Below, piece by piece: positions 8,120 through 15,341 of a stretch of DNA of 22,298 bases; within the stretch, counting starts at the first letter, position 1; each line of letters opens with the position of its first letter. The translations under genes were made by a program, and so were the position numbers. Where the stretch lies: NCBI GenBank assembly GCA_020024085.1, contig JAHHUG010000013.1, positions 1-22,298 on the forward strand. The letters are read 5' to 3'. The notes under the pieces are model-generated. The model did no database searches and was not told the DNA's origin. It worked only from the letters and a program-made list of their open reading frames with translations. Source of the DNA: Christensenellaceae bacterium (GTDB taxonomy: Bacteria; Bacillota; Clostridia; Christensenellales; CAAEEZ01).

Positions 8120-9163
8120 CTATTTTTTTATTGATTCAAATGCTTGAACTACACCGTTAATATATGATACTCCAAGTGCTCTATCATATAAGCCATATCC
8201 AGGCTTACCAGTTTCGCCCCAAATCATTCTGCCGTGGTCTGGGCGAACATATCCATCAAAATTATTGTCAACAAGTGTCTTAATGATACCCACAATATCT
8301 AACGAACCATAGTTTGTAGAGTGTGCAGTTTCCTCAAATCCACCATCTACAAGTTTTATATTTCTAATATGCATAAAGTGGATTCTGCCCATCTTTGAAT
8401 ACTTGTCAACTAGGCGAACAATATCGTTATTTCTACCAGCACCAAGTGAGCCAGTGCAGAAAGTTAAGCCGTTATATTCGCTATCTACAAGGCTAAGGAA
8501 TCTATCAATATTTTGCTCGTTTGTAATGATACGAGGTAGCCCAAAAATATTCCAAGGTGGGTCATCTGGGTGTATCGCCATTTTTACATCATACTCCGTT
8601 GCAACTGGAATAATTTGCTCAAGGAAATATTTTAGATTATCAAATAGTTTTTCACTATCAATGGTTTTATATAGCTCAAATAGATGGTTTAAATCCTCTT
8701 TCGTGTAACTACTATCCCAACCTGGCAAACTATATTCCCCACTTAATGGATTCATTTTTGCTAGTTGCTCCTCGTAATAAACAAGAGAATTTGAGCCATC
8801 TACTGCTACTTTATCAAGCTGTGTTCTTGTCCAGTCAAACACTGGCATAAAGTTATAGCAAATACACCTTACGCCGTGTTTTCCAAGACGCCTAATATTT
8901 TCCTTGTATGCCTCGATATACTTGTCCCTTGTAGGAAGTCCTAATTTAATATCTTCGTGAACAGGTACACTTTCGATTACTTCCATTTTAAGCCCTTTTG
9001 ACTCAACAAGGTTTTTTAGTTCGACTATTTTTTCCTCTGGCCAAACCTCCCCAACAGGTACATCGTATATTGCCGTTACCACACTATACATATTAGGTAT
9101 TTGCCTAATTTTATCTAGTGTGATTTTGTCATCTTTGCCATACCAACGAAAAGTTAATTTCAT
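8120..9163 (-). CDS. uxuA: D-mannonate dehydratase
   Basis: A 347-residue xylose-isomerase-like TIM-barrel enzyme that dehydrates D-mannonate to 2-keto-3-deoxygluconate. The metal-site residues of UxuA are all visible: H198 in AIHPDDPPW, C236 in FCTGSLGAG, H265 in HFMHIRN and D309-H310 in RPDHGRMIWGE. Length agrees with the single-domain Gram-positive type. The start follows the uxaC stop codon by one base (TAGTATG) with only a weak GGATG upstream, so it probably depends on ribosomes coming from uxaC. Confidence 0.95.
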   Translation of the reverse strand: MKLTFRWYGKDDKITLDKIRQIPNMYSVVTAIYDVPVGEVWPEEKIVELKNLVESKGLKMEVIESVPVHEDIKLGLPTRDKYIEAYKENIRRLGKHGVRCICYNFMPVFDWTRTQLDKVAVDGSNSLVYYEEQLAKMNPLSGEYSLPGWDSSYTKEDLNHLFELYKTIDSEKLFDNLKYFLEQIIPVATEYDVKMAIHPDDPPWNIFGLPRIITNEQNIDRFLSLVDSEYNGLTFCTGSLGAGRNNDIVRLVDKYSKMGRIHFMHIRNIKLVDGGFEETAHSTNYGSLDIVGIIKTLVDNNFDGYVRPDHGRMIWGETGKPGYGLYDRALGVSYINGVVQAFESIKK

Positions 9164-9164
9164 A

Positions 9165-10562
9165 CTATTCTTTTACATCCTTTATTTGAAAATTATTTTT
9201 TGCATTATAATAGCAAATATTTTGCATTATTTTAATTAGATTATCATCAAGTTTATACTCGCCCATTGTTACAAAGTCACCTATAATACTGCATAAGATT
9301 CTTCTAAAATAATCGTGGCGTGGGAATGATAAGAAACTTCTTGAGTCTGTAAGCATTCCATTAAAGTAGCCAAGACCTAGCGTATTTGCAGTTACCTTAA
9401 CTTGCTCTACAATGCCTTCTCTATGGTCATTAAACCACCAAGCAGCACCTAGTTGTAGCCTACCTGCTGAACCGTACGCAAAACAACCTAGCATTGTAGC
9501 TACTCTGTTATAATCATTATGGTTTAGTGTATATACAATCATCTTAGGGATATGTCCCTTATGCTCAATTCTATCAAGAAGTCTACCAAGTGCATTAGTA
9601 TCAATAGGGTTACCAACACAATCGCCACCACTATCAGCACCTAGTGCACGATATCTTTTTGCATTTTGGTTCCTTATTACACCAGCGTGAATTTGCATTA
9701 CCAAGTCTTTTTTGTGACACATTCTTGCGATTTCCTTTAGAATAAAGAACTTATAGTTCGCAATATCCTCATCGTTAAGGGTATAGCCCTCAAGTTTCTT
9801 TTGAAATGCGATATTTGCATTTAACTTTGTAGGATTGTAGTATTTTGGGAAATCCCTAATAGAACAGTCTACTGATACACAACCGTTGTGTACAAAATAG
9901 TTAAGTCTTGCGTTGATTGCAGTAATAAGGTTATCAATATCTTGAACACCAAATCCAACTGTTTGCTCCAAACCAGTAATGTAATTAGCAAACTCATCAA
10001 TGTTGATATTAATCAAGCCATCAGCCCTAAAGCAAGGTAATACCTTGAAGCCGATATCCTCTTTTGCAATCGCCTTATGATAAGCCAAGTCATCTCTTGG
10101 GTCATCAGTAGTAATAACCGTATCCACATTAGAAGACTTAATAAGTGACCTTGCAGTAATCTTTCCAGTAGAAAGTACTTTCAAAGTTTTGTCCCAAATA
10201 GTTTGTGCATTTTCCTCACAAATAGGCAAATCAATATTAAAGTACTTTTTTAGTTCCATATGTGCCCAGTGATAAACAGGATTTCCTATAAAGTTAGGGA
10301 AAACCTTACAAAACTCATAAAACTTCTCATAATCCGATTTGCTACCAGTGATATAATCTTCATCTATACCTGCTATCCTCATAACTCTCCACTTATAGTG
10401 GTCTGCTTCTAACCAAAGTTCAGTAATATTCTTGAATACTCTGTCCTCGCATATCTCCTTTGGACTCAAGTGACAGTGATAGTCAAATATAGGTAAATCC
10501 TTTACCTTTGAATACAACTCTCTTGCAGCATCTGTTTTTAACATAAAATTATCTATTGCCAT
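9165..10562 (-). CDS. uxaC: glucuronate isomerase
   Basis: A 465-residue amidohydrolase-like isomerase that converts D-glucuronate to D-fructuronate (and D-galacturonate to tagaturonate), the entry step of the pathway. The N-terminal IFDYHCHLSPKEI carries the metal-binding H29 and H31. TTDDPRDDL, QIHAGVIRNQN and the late DSRSFLSFPRHDYFRRIL segments are typical of UxaC, and length is normal. First gene of the operon, it has a strong AGGAGGG seven bases before the ATG and an untranslated leader of about 80 bases. Confidence 0.95.
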   Translation of the reverse strand: MAIDNFMLKTDAARELYSKVKDLPIFDYHCHLSPKEICEDRVFKNITELWLEADHYKWRVMRIAGIDEDYITGSKSDYEKFYEFCKVFPNFIGNPVYHWAHMELKKYFNIDLPICEENAQTIWDKTLKVLSTGKITARSLIKSSNVDTVITTDDPRDDLAYHKAIAKEDIGFKVLPCFRADGLININIDEFANYITGLEQTVGFGVQDIDNLITAINARLNYFVHNGCVSVDCSIRDFPKYYNPTKLNANIAFQKKLEGYTLNDEDIANYKFFILKEIARMCHKKDLVMQIHAGVIRNQNAKRYRALGADSGGDCVGNPIDTNALGRLLDRIEHKGHIPKMIVYTLNHNDYNRVATMLGCFAYGSAGRLQLGAAWWFNDHREGIVEQVKVTANTLGLGYFNGMLTDSRSFLSFPRHDYFRRILCSIIGDFVTMGEYKLDDNLIKIMQNICYYNAKNNFQIKDVKE

Positions 10563-10624
10563 AATTTTTCCCTCCTACCACAATTTTATAACTATTTTTT
10601 TACAATATAAATAGTGATTTTTGC

Positions 10625-10647
10625 CAAGATACTTGTAAATCTTGCCA
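10625..10647. promoter_or_regulatory. candidate operator at the uxaC transcription start
   Basis: CAAGAT (10625-10630) and ATCTTG (10639-10644) form a perfect inverted repeat with an eight-base gap. TTGCCA also occurs as a direct repeat at 10621-10626 and 10642-10647, 21 bases apart. The element overlaps the expected start of the uxaC transcript, so a bound protein would block initiation. The binding factor is unknown. Confidence 0.4.
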
Positions 10648-10675
10648 TTATAATATAAAATAATATATAGCAAAA
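10647..10675 (-). promoter_or_regulatory. promoter of the glucuronide operon
   Basis: A perfect -10 TATAAT on the minus strand (10647-10652) has only poor -35 candidates: TTGCTA at 15 bases, TTTGCT at 16 or TTTTGC at 17. A good -10 with a weak -35 is what is expected of a promoter that needs an activator, here probably the divergent AraC-family protein. Confidence 0.5.
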
Positions 10676-10687
10676 CATATATCTAAT

Positions 10688-10718
10688 GAATGTAAACTAG
10701 AATTTTTGAATGTTTACA
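10688..10718. promoter_or_regulatory. candidate AraC-type activator site
   Basis: GAATGTAAAC (10688-10697) is repeated as GAATGTTTAC (10708-10717), 20 bases apart. TGTAAAC (10691-10697) and GTTTACA (10712-10718) also form a perfect 7-bp inverted repeat. Spacing of two helical turns and a location about 48-78 bases upstream of the predicted uxaC start fit an AraC-family dimer site. It also overlaps the -35 of the regulator's own promoter, allowing autoregulation. Confidence 0.45.
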
Positions 10719-10733
10719 CATAATTATTATAAA
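10706..10733 (+). promoter_or_regulatory. promoter of the AraC-family regulator
   Basis: TTGAAT (10706-10711), 16-base spacer, TATAAA (10728-10733). The start would be near 10740, which leaves a GTG at 10743 almost at the 5' end and favours the ATG at 10773 as the translation start. Confidence 0.4.
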
Positions 10734-10772
10734 TAACAAATTGTGAAAAATTATAAAAGTTATAGGTGGATT

Positions 10773-11636
10773 ATGGCAAATAATAGCAAGAATAACTGGA
10801 CAGCCAGTCAATTAATGCGAACAAAAAGTTATGAAATAAAACACTATGAGGATAATGATTTTAAAACTGTCAGCTTGCATAGTCACGATTTTTATGAACT
10901 ATATTTTTTCGTACACGGAAAAGCAAGCTATATTATCAACAACTACCATTATAATTTGCAGGCAGGAGATATACTATTAATCCCTCCAAAAAATTTACAT
11001 CAACTCGATATTTATGACAGCAGAGAAATTTATAATAGGTATGTATTGTGGATTAATCCAAAGTTCATTAAAAAATTATCTAGTCAAAAAACTGACCTAT
11101 CTAAAGCATTTAATATTGCAGAGGAAAAACAAGATTTTTTAATTAGGGATTTTGTTACAAGTGAAAAAATACAGTCTATGCTAAATGAATTATACGAATT
11201 ATCCTCTAGCAATGATTTTGGCAATGATATTTTGGCAGAGTCAATTATTAGGGAACTTTTACTAACCCTTGCAAAATACAAACTAGACTACAACACCCCT
11301 ATTAAAAAACAAAAGATGCACCCAACAGTTAGCAAAACTATTGATTTTATTGATGAGCATATCAGCGAAAATTTGTCACTGGATAGGATTGCAGATAGTT
11401 TGTTTGTAAGCAAATTTTACCTATCAAGGCTATTCAAAAATGAAACTAACTCTACCTTGCATCAATACATTTTGAAAAAAAGATTACTTCTATCGAAGGA
11501 ACTGATTGAGCAAGATTACACCATTGTGGACCTATACCAAAAGTGTGGATTTATAGATTACTCTCATTTTTTTAGGGCATTCAAGGCTGAATATGGTATC
11601 ACTCCAAAACAATACTATACTTTAATTAAAAGCTGA
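10773..11636 (+). CDS. AraC-family transcriptional regulator of glucuronide use
   Basis: A 287-residue regulator with an N-terminal cupin sensor domain (LHSHDFYELYFFVHG followed by LQAGDILLIPP) and a C-terminal AraC/XylS domain of two helix-turn-helix motifs (about residues 185-285, with LSLDRIADSLFVSKFYLSRL and the late YSHFFRAFKAEYGITPKQY). Divergent from uxaC, it is most likely the activator of that operon, sensing a glucuronide or pathway intermediate; this rests on position alone. I start at ATG 10773 because AGGTGG lies just before it (spacing only three bases). An in-frame GTG at 10743 would add ten residues but has no ribosome binding site. The gene ends in TGA. Confidence 0.85.
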   Translation: MANNSKNNWTASQLMRTKSYEIKHYEDNDFKTVSLHSHDFYELYFFVHGKASYIINNYHYNLQAGDILLIPPKNLHQLDIYDSREIYNRYVLWINPKFIKKLSSQKTDLSKAFNIAEEKQDFLIRDFVTSEKIQSMLNELYELSSSNDFGNDILAESIIRELLLTLAKYKLDYNTPIKKQKMHPTVSKTIDFIDEHISENLSLDRIADSLFVSKFYLSRLFKNETNSTLHQYILKKRLLLSKELIEQDYTIVDLYQKCGFIDYSHFFRAFKAEYGITPKQYYTLIKS

Positions 11637-11710
11637 AAATGGTGTTTATAGCATAAATTAGCAATATAAACTACCGATTATGTGAATATCGTAAATGATT
11701 TAAAATTAAA

Positions 11711-11738
11711 AAAGAGATAGAATAACATCTATCTCTTT
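11711..11738. terminator. bidirectional terminator between regulator and hydrogenase genes
   Basis: A perfect 11-bp stem (11711-11721 with 11728-11738) has a six-base loop, with an A-run before and T-rich sequence after it, so it can end the plus-strand regulator transcript and, with a better U-run, the minus-strand hydrogenase transcript. Confidence 0.85.
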
Positions 11739-11759
11739 ATTTATTAACTTATTTAATCT

Positions 11760-13280
11760 CTAGTCAAGGTTGTCAAGGTCTTCGACATACTTTGAGTCCA
11801 TAGCTTGTTTTGTATCTGCTTTTCGTTGTGAAAGCATAACTTGAGCTTTGGTTTTGTTAGATTGAGTAATTGTACCAGCTCCACTTACACAGCCTTGTGG
11901 ACAAGCCATACCCTCTAGCAAATAGCCATCGTACATACCCTTTTTAGCATCCTTTAACATTTGCTTACATTCCCTAAGTCCTTGTACAGCCTTTGTTTTA
12001 ATTTCTCTACCTGGAGCAAGTACTTTACAAGCATTAACTACTGCATTTGCAACACCACCTGCAACAGCAAATCCTCTACCATCGGCACTTGATTTATGTC
12101 TTGGGTCTCTTTTTTCTAGGGTATCAAAGTCAACTCCTTTTGCGATAAACATACCCATAAGCTCTTCAAAGGTTAGTACAAAATCTACATCTGACCTAAC
12201 AGTTCTTCTTGAAGCCTCAAGCTTTTTAGCAGCACAAGGTCCTATGAAAACTATCTTTGACTCTGGGTGTCTTTTCTTTACAAGTCTTGCTGTTAGTACC
12301 ATAGGGGTTAAGGTCATTGAAATATTATCCTTAAACTCTGGGAACTCTGTTTTTGCCATAACTGACCAGCTTGGACAACAAGATGTACCCATAAATTTTA
12401 GATTTTCTGGAACATTTTTTAAGTAGTCCTCTGCCTCTGAAACAGTACATAAGTCTGCACCAATAGACACATCATAAACACCCTTAAAGCCTAATTTTTC
12501 CATAGCATCATCAATTGTTTGAAGGGTAACTTTTGGACCAAATTGACCAACAAAAGCAGGTGCTATTAATGCATATACACTGTCGCCATTCTTTATTGAT
12601 TGAATTACTTGGAAGATTTGTGATTTATCTGCAATCGCACCAAAAGGACAATTAACCAAACACATTCCACAGCTTACACATTTTTCGTAATTAATTTTTG
12701 CTCTACCGAACTCATCAGACTCGATAGCGTCCATTCCACAAGCCTTTTGGCAAGGTCTTTCTCTATGAACTATTGCATCATATGGGCAAACTGACTTACA
12801 TCTACCACACTTGATACATAAATCTTGGTCAATAATTGACTTACCATTAACAATAGATATAGCATTTTTTGGACAAACATTCGCACAAGGATTTGCAAGA
12901 CAACCCTTACAAACATCTGTTACATAATACGAATTTTCTGGACAAGCATTGCAAGCAAAGTCAATAATATTGATTAGTGGTGGCTCGTAAAAACGACTTG
13001 TACGAGTAGCCTCCTCAATACCTTTTGATATAGGTGTATGCTCATCAGCACTACGAACAGGTAGACCAATTGCAAGCCTTATTCTTTCTGCAACGATTGC
13101 TCTTTCAAGGAAAATTGATTCTCTATACTTTGCTTGACCATTTTGTTTAGCCTTTTTATTAAGCATTTCGTATGGGATTTCCTCTATTCTTGAATAATCG
13201 CCACCTTCGTAAGCAAGTTTTGCAACTTCAACGAATACATTTCTCCTTATATCAACAAGTGAACCATAACTATCAAACAT
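11760..13280 (-). CDS. [FeFe]-hydrogenase, group B-like, monomeric
   Basis: A 506-residue iron-sulfur protein with a ferredoxin part and an H-cluster domain. Cysteine sets: C110/C113; C124, C127, C132, C136; C155, C158, C161, C165; C177/C181; and C201, C204, C207, C211, enough for several [4Fe-4S] clusters. H-cluster motifs: L1 TSCCPSW (299-305, both Cys kept), L2 IGPCAAKK (346-353) and L3 EGMACPQGC (456-464, C460 and C464). L2 with GPC instead of the MPC of group A enzymes points to group B, whose role (hydrogen evolution from reduced ferredoxin, or redox balance) is not well established. No HydE, HydF or HydG maturase lies nearby. A single gene with GAGAGAGGT before the ATG. Odd: Q462 in L3 where group A has Gly. 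Confidence 0.88.
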   Translation of the reverse strand: MFDSYGSLVDIRRNVFVEVAKLAYEGGDYSRIEEIPYEMLNKKAKQNGQAKYRESIFLERAIVAERIRLAIGLPVRSADEHTPISKGIEEATRTSRFYEPPLINIIDFACNACPENSYYVTDVCKGCLANPCANVCPKNAISIVNGKSIIDQDLCIKCGRCKSVCPYDAIVHRERPCQKACGMDAIESDEFGRAKINYEKCVSCGMCLVNCPFGAIADKSQIFQVIQSIKNGDSVYALIAPAFVGQFGPKVTLQTIDDAMEKLGFKGVYDVSIGADLCTVSEAEDYLKNVPENLKFMGTSCCPSWSVMAKTEFPEFKDNISMTLTPMVLTARLVKKRHPESKIVFIGPCAAKKLEASRRTVRSDVDFVLTFEELMGMFIAKGVDFDTLEKRDPRHKSSADGRGFAVAGGVANAVVNACKVLAPGREIKTKAVQGLRECKQMLKDAKKGMYDGYLLEGMACPQGCVSGAGTITQSNKTKAQVMLSQRKADTKQAMDSKYVEDLDNLD

Positions 13281-13336
13281 TTTATACCTCTCTCTTTTGT
13301 TTAATATTTTATTCTCTCATTTCTTTCTATAAATAT

Positions 13337-13364
13337 GATATATTATTCCACATACTTTAGTCAA
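13337..13364 (-). promoter_or_regulatory. promoter of the hydrogenase gene
   Basis: TTGACT (13359-13364), 16-base spacer, TATATC (13337-13342) on the minus strand, about 50 bases upstream of the hydrogenase start codon. The rest of the interval up to 13470 is AT-rich with no feature I can support. Confidence 0.45.
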
Positions 13365-13471
13365 ATATCTAGGTGTATTAATTGTGATTTTACATCATTA
13401 TTACATAAATATTTTATTAGTTAATTATTAACATTTTATATCTACAAATAACATACTAATTTCTAAAAAAT

Positions 13472-13499
13472 AAAAAACCTCTACAAAATATAGAGGTTT
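13472..13499 (-). terminator. terminator of the 28-residue peptide gene
   Basis: A perfect 9-bp stem (13491-13499 with 13475-13483), seven-base loop, then a U-run on the minus strand, beginning nine bases past the stop codon of the small gene. It separates that gene from the hydrogenase gene. Confidence 0.85.
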
Positions 13500-13507
13500 A
13501 GTGTTGA

Positions 13508-13594
13508 TTAATTATCATCAGTATCTTCGTAATTATCGTAATAATCATCGTTATAGGTTGTTTCTGGTGTTGTTTCTTTACTAAATATTTGCAT
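13508..13594 (-). CDS. 28-residue acidic peptide of unknown function
   Basis: A small ORF that starts MQIFSKETTPETTYN and continues as a run of Asp, Tyr, Asn and Glu to the end, with no hydrophobic segment. I do not recognise it. Support for it being a gene comes from its surroundings: a GGGGGAG ribosome binding site six bases before the ATG, a sigma-A promoter 17-spaced at 13626-13654 and a perfect terminator directly after the stop, making a complete one-gene unit. Ten Asp/Glu against one Lys make it strongly negative. It could be a small regulatory or metal-binding protein; cotranscription with the hydrogenase is unlikely because of the terminator between them. Confidence 0.6.
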   Translation of the reverse strand: MQIFSKETTPETTYNDDYYDNYEDTDDN

Positions 13595-13625
13595 ATTATC
13601 TCCCCCTAATAGCATTATTTATCAT

Positions 13626-13654
13626 ATTATACCAAATCAAAAAAAGATAGTAAA
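13626..13654 (-). promoter_or_regulatory. sigma-A promoter of the 28-residue peptide gene
   Basis: TTTACT (13649-13654), exactly 17 bases, then a perfect TATAAT (13626-13631) on the minus strand, giving a 5' leader of about 25 bases that carries the ribosome binding site. Confidence 0.65.
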
Positions 13655-13733
13655 CACTATTATCAAATTTAATTATTGCGATTTTTATATACTTTTATAC
13701 TTAATATTTTATCCATACCCGTTTTCAATGGTT

Positions 13734-13767
13734 AAAATAAAAAAGACCTTGGATAATCCAAAGTCTT
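13734..13767 (-). terminator. terminator of the radC-gltX-tRNA unit
   Basis: An 11-bp stem (13757-13767 with 13743-13753, one G.U pair on the minus strand), three-base loop, then a U-rich tail, beginning directly after the tRNA CCA end. It ends the radC-gltX-tRNA-Gln transcript. Confidence 0.88.
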
Positions 13768-13768
13768 A

Positions 13769-13842
13769 TGGCAGGAGTAAACGGATTCGAACCGTTACTA
13801 GAGGTGTCAGAGGCCTATGTGCTACCATTACACCATACTCCA
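13769..13842 (-). tRNA. tRNA-Gln (anticodon CUG), atypical
   Basis: A 74-base tRNA with encoded CCA. The T arm is perfect (AACGG / CCGTT around TTCGAAT), the D arm has GTG/CAC with the GG of the D loop, and the variable loop has four bases. The anticodon loop CTCTGAC puts CTG at positions 34-36, which reads CAG (Gln); G73 fits tRNA-Gln. Two things are odd. Positions 1 and 72 are U.U instead of the U1-A72 pair usual in Gln tRNAs. The anticodon stem TAGGC / ACCTC pairs only in its middle three positions. Cotranscribed 43 bases downstream of glutamyl-tRNA synthetase, whose product would charge it with Glu before amidation. A degenerating tRNA copy is the alternative. Confidence 0.8.
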
Positions 13843-13849
13843 GTATAAA

Positions 13850-13865
13850 GTGGCAAAATTGCCAC
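13850..13865 (-). other. short hairpin between gltX and the tRNA
   Basis: GTGGCA and TGCCAC form a 6-bp hairpin with a four-base loop in the 43 bases separating the gltX stop codon from the tRNA 5' end. There is no U-run, so it is more likely a processing or stabilising element for the shared transcript than a terminator. Confidence 0.35.
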
Positions 13866-13885
13866 CATTATTTAGTTTTATAATA

Positions 13886-15325
13886 TTATAGATTTTTTAA
13901 TGCAAGGTTAATTCTTTCGATTGTCTTGTCTTTGCCGATAACATCTGCCATTTCTGTTGCACCACCTGGAGTATTAAGTACACCAGTAATTGCAATACGA
14001 ACTGCCCAAAGCAAAGTTGTCTTTTTGTAATCCTTTTCTGCTGATAGGTTTACAAGAACATCAAACAAGTTGTCATTGTTCCAATCCTCTTCCTTTACAT
14101 TTGATAATGCTTCCAAACTATCTACTAAGCAAGTTTTAGCAATTTCAGGATTACACTTCATTTTTTTATGAGTGTATAACTCGGTATCAAAGTTTTGGTC
14201 ATACTCCTCAAGGAAGTTAATTTTTTCTGGGATTTCGCTTAAAATCTCAACCCTTGAATGAAGTAAATGAGCAATCTTTTTGCTGTCGTATTTGCCTGCA
14301 ACCTTACTCTTATTGATAAAAGGTAATGCAAGCTCATAGAACTTATCCTCGCTTAACTCTCTTACATACAAGCCGTTTAACCACTTCATTTTGTTTTCAT
14401 CAAAAATTGAAGGGCTTTTATTTAATCCATTTACATCAAATAGGCTAATTAATTCGTCCATTGACAACTTTTCGGTATTATCTTTTGGGCTCCAACCAAG
14501 CAATGCAATATAGTTGATAATTGCCTCTGGAAGATATCCTTTTTCAATAAAGTCGTTAAAGTTTGCATCGCCATATCTCTTTGAAAGTTTTCTTGTTGCA
14601 TCTTTCATAATAGGTGGCAAGTGCATATATACTGGTCTTTCCCAACCAAAGCTATCGTATAATAGGTTATACTTTGGTGTGCTTGACAAATATTCAGTAC
14701 CACGGATTACATGAGTAATACCCATAAGGTGGTCATCAATAACATTAGCGAAGTTGTATGTTGGCATACCATCACTCTTTAATAGGATATTATCCTCCAA
14801 ATCGCTATAATCAACACTGATTGTGCCATATACCAAATCTTCATAAGTGCCTACACCTTTAGCTGGAATATTTTGTCTAATTACATAAGGTTCGCCAGCA
14901 TCAAGTTTTGCTTGAACTTCCTCTTTAGATAGGTTTAAGCAATGCTTATCGTACTTTCTTACACCATTTTCATCGGTCAAGCTCTCCAACCTTTCCTTAG
15001 AACAGAAGCAATAGTAAGCACCACCCAACTCTACAAGTTTATGAGCATAATCAATGTAAAGTTGTTTCCTTTCACTTTGGATATATGGTCCAAATCCACC
15101 ATCTTTGTCTGGACCTTCATCATGATTGATATTTGATTCCTTAAGGGTTTTGTAAATTAAATCAACTGCACCCTCAACATATCTTTCTTGGTCAGTATCC
15201 TCAATTCTTAGTACAAAAGTACCATCATTATGCCTAGCATACAAGTAAGCATAAAGTGCTGTTCTTAGGTTGCCTATGTGCATAAATCCTGTTGGACTTG
15301 GTGCAAATCTTGTTCTAACTTTCAT
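13886..15325 (-). CDS. gltX: glutamyl-tRNA synthetase
   Basis: A 479-residue class I synthetase that attaches glutamate to tRNA-Glu and, in Bacillota without GlnRS, usually also to tRNA-Gln for later amidation by GatCAB. Visible are the HIGH-type motif HIGN (16-19, in APSPTGFMHIGNLRTA), the catalytic IEDTDQERY segment, a Cys-x-Cys zinc-like pair (YYCFCSK, C106/C108) with a later HC, and the KMSKS-type motif KLSKR (246-250). Length is normal. The start has TGGAG before it, 16 bases after the radC stop, so radC and gltX share a transcript. The adjacent tRNA-Gln supports a non-discriminating enzyme, though sequence alone does not prove it. Confidence 0.95.
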   Translation of the reverse strand: MKVRTRFAPSPTGFMHIGNLRTALYAYLYARHNDGTFVLRIEDTDQERYVEGAVDLIYKTLKESNINHDEGPDKDGGFGPYIQSERKQLYIDYAHKLVELGGAYYCFCSKERLESLTDENGVRKYDKHCLNLSKEEVQAKLDAGEPYVIRQNIPAKGVGTYEDLVYGTISVDYSDLEDNILLKSDGMPTYNFANVIDDHLMGITHVIRGTEYLSSTPKYNLLYDSFGWERPVYMHLPPIMKDATRKLSKRYGDANFNDFIEKGYLPEAIINYIALLGWSPKDNTEKLSMDELISLFDVNGLNKSPSIFDENKMKWLNGLYVRELSEDKFYELALPFINKSKVAGKYDSKKIAHLLHSRVEILSEIPEKINFLEEYDQNFDTELYTHKKMKCNPEIAKTCLVDSLEALSNVKEEDWNNDNLFDVLVNLSAEKDYKKTTLLWAVRIAITGVLNTPGGATEMADVIGKDKTIERINLALKNL

Positions 15326-15341
15326 TTTTACTCCATTTGGC

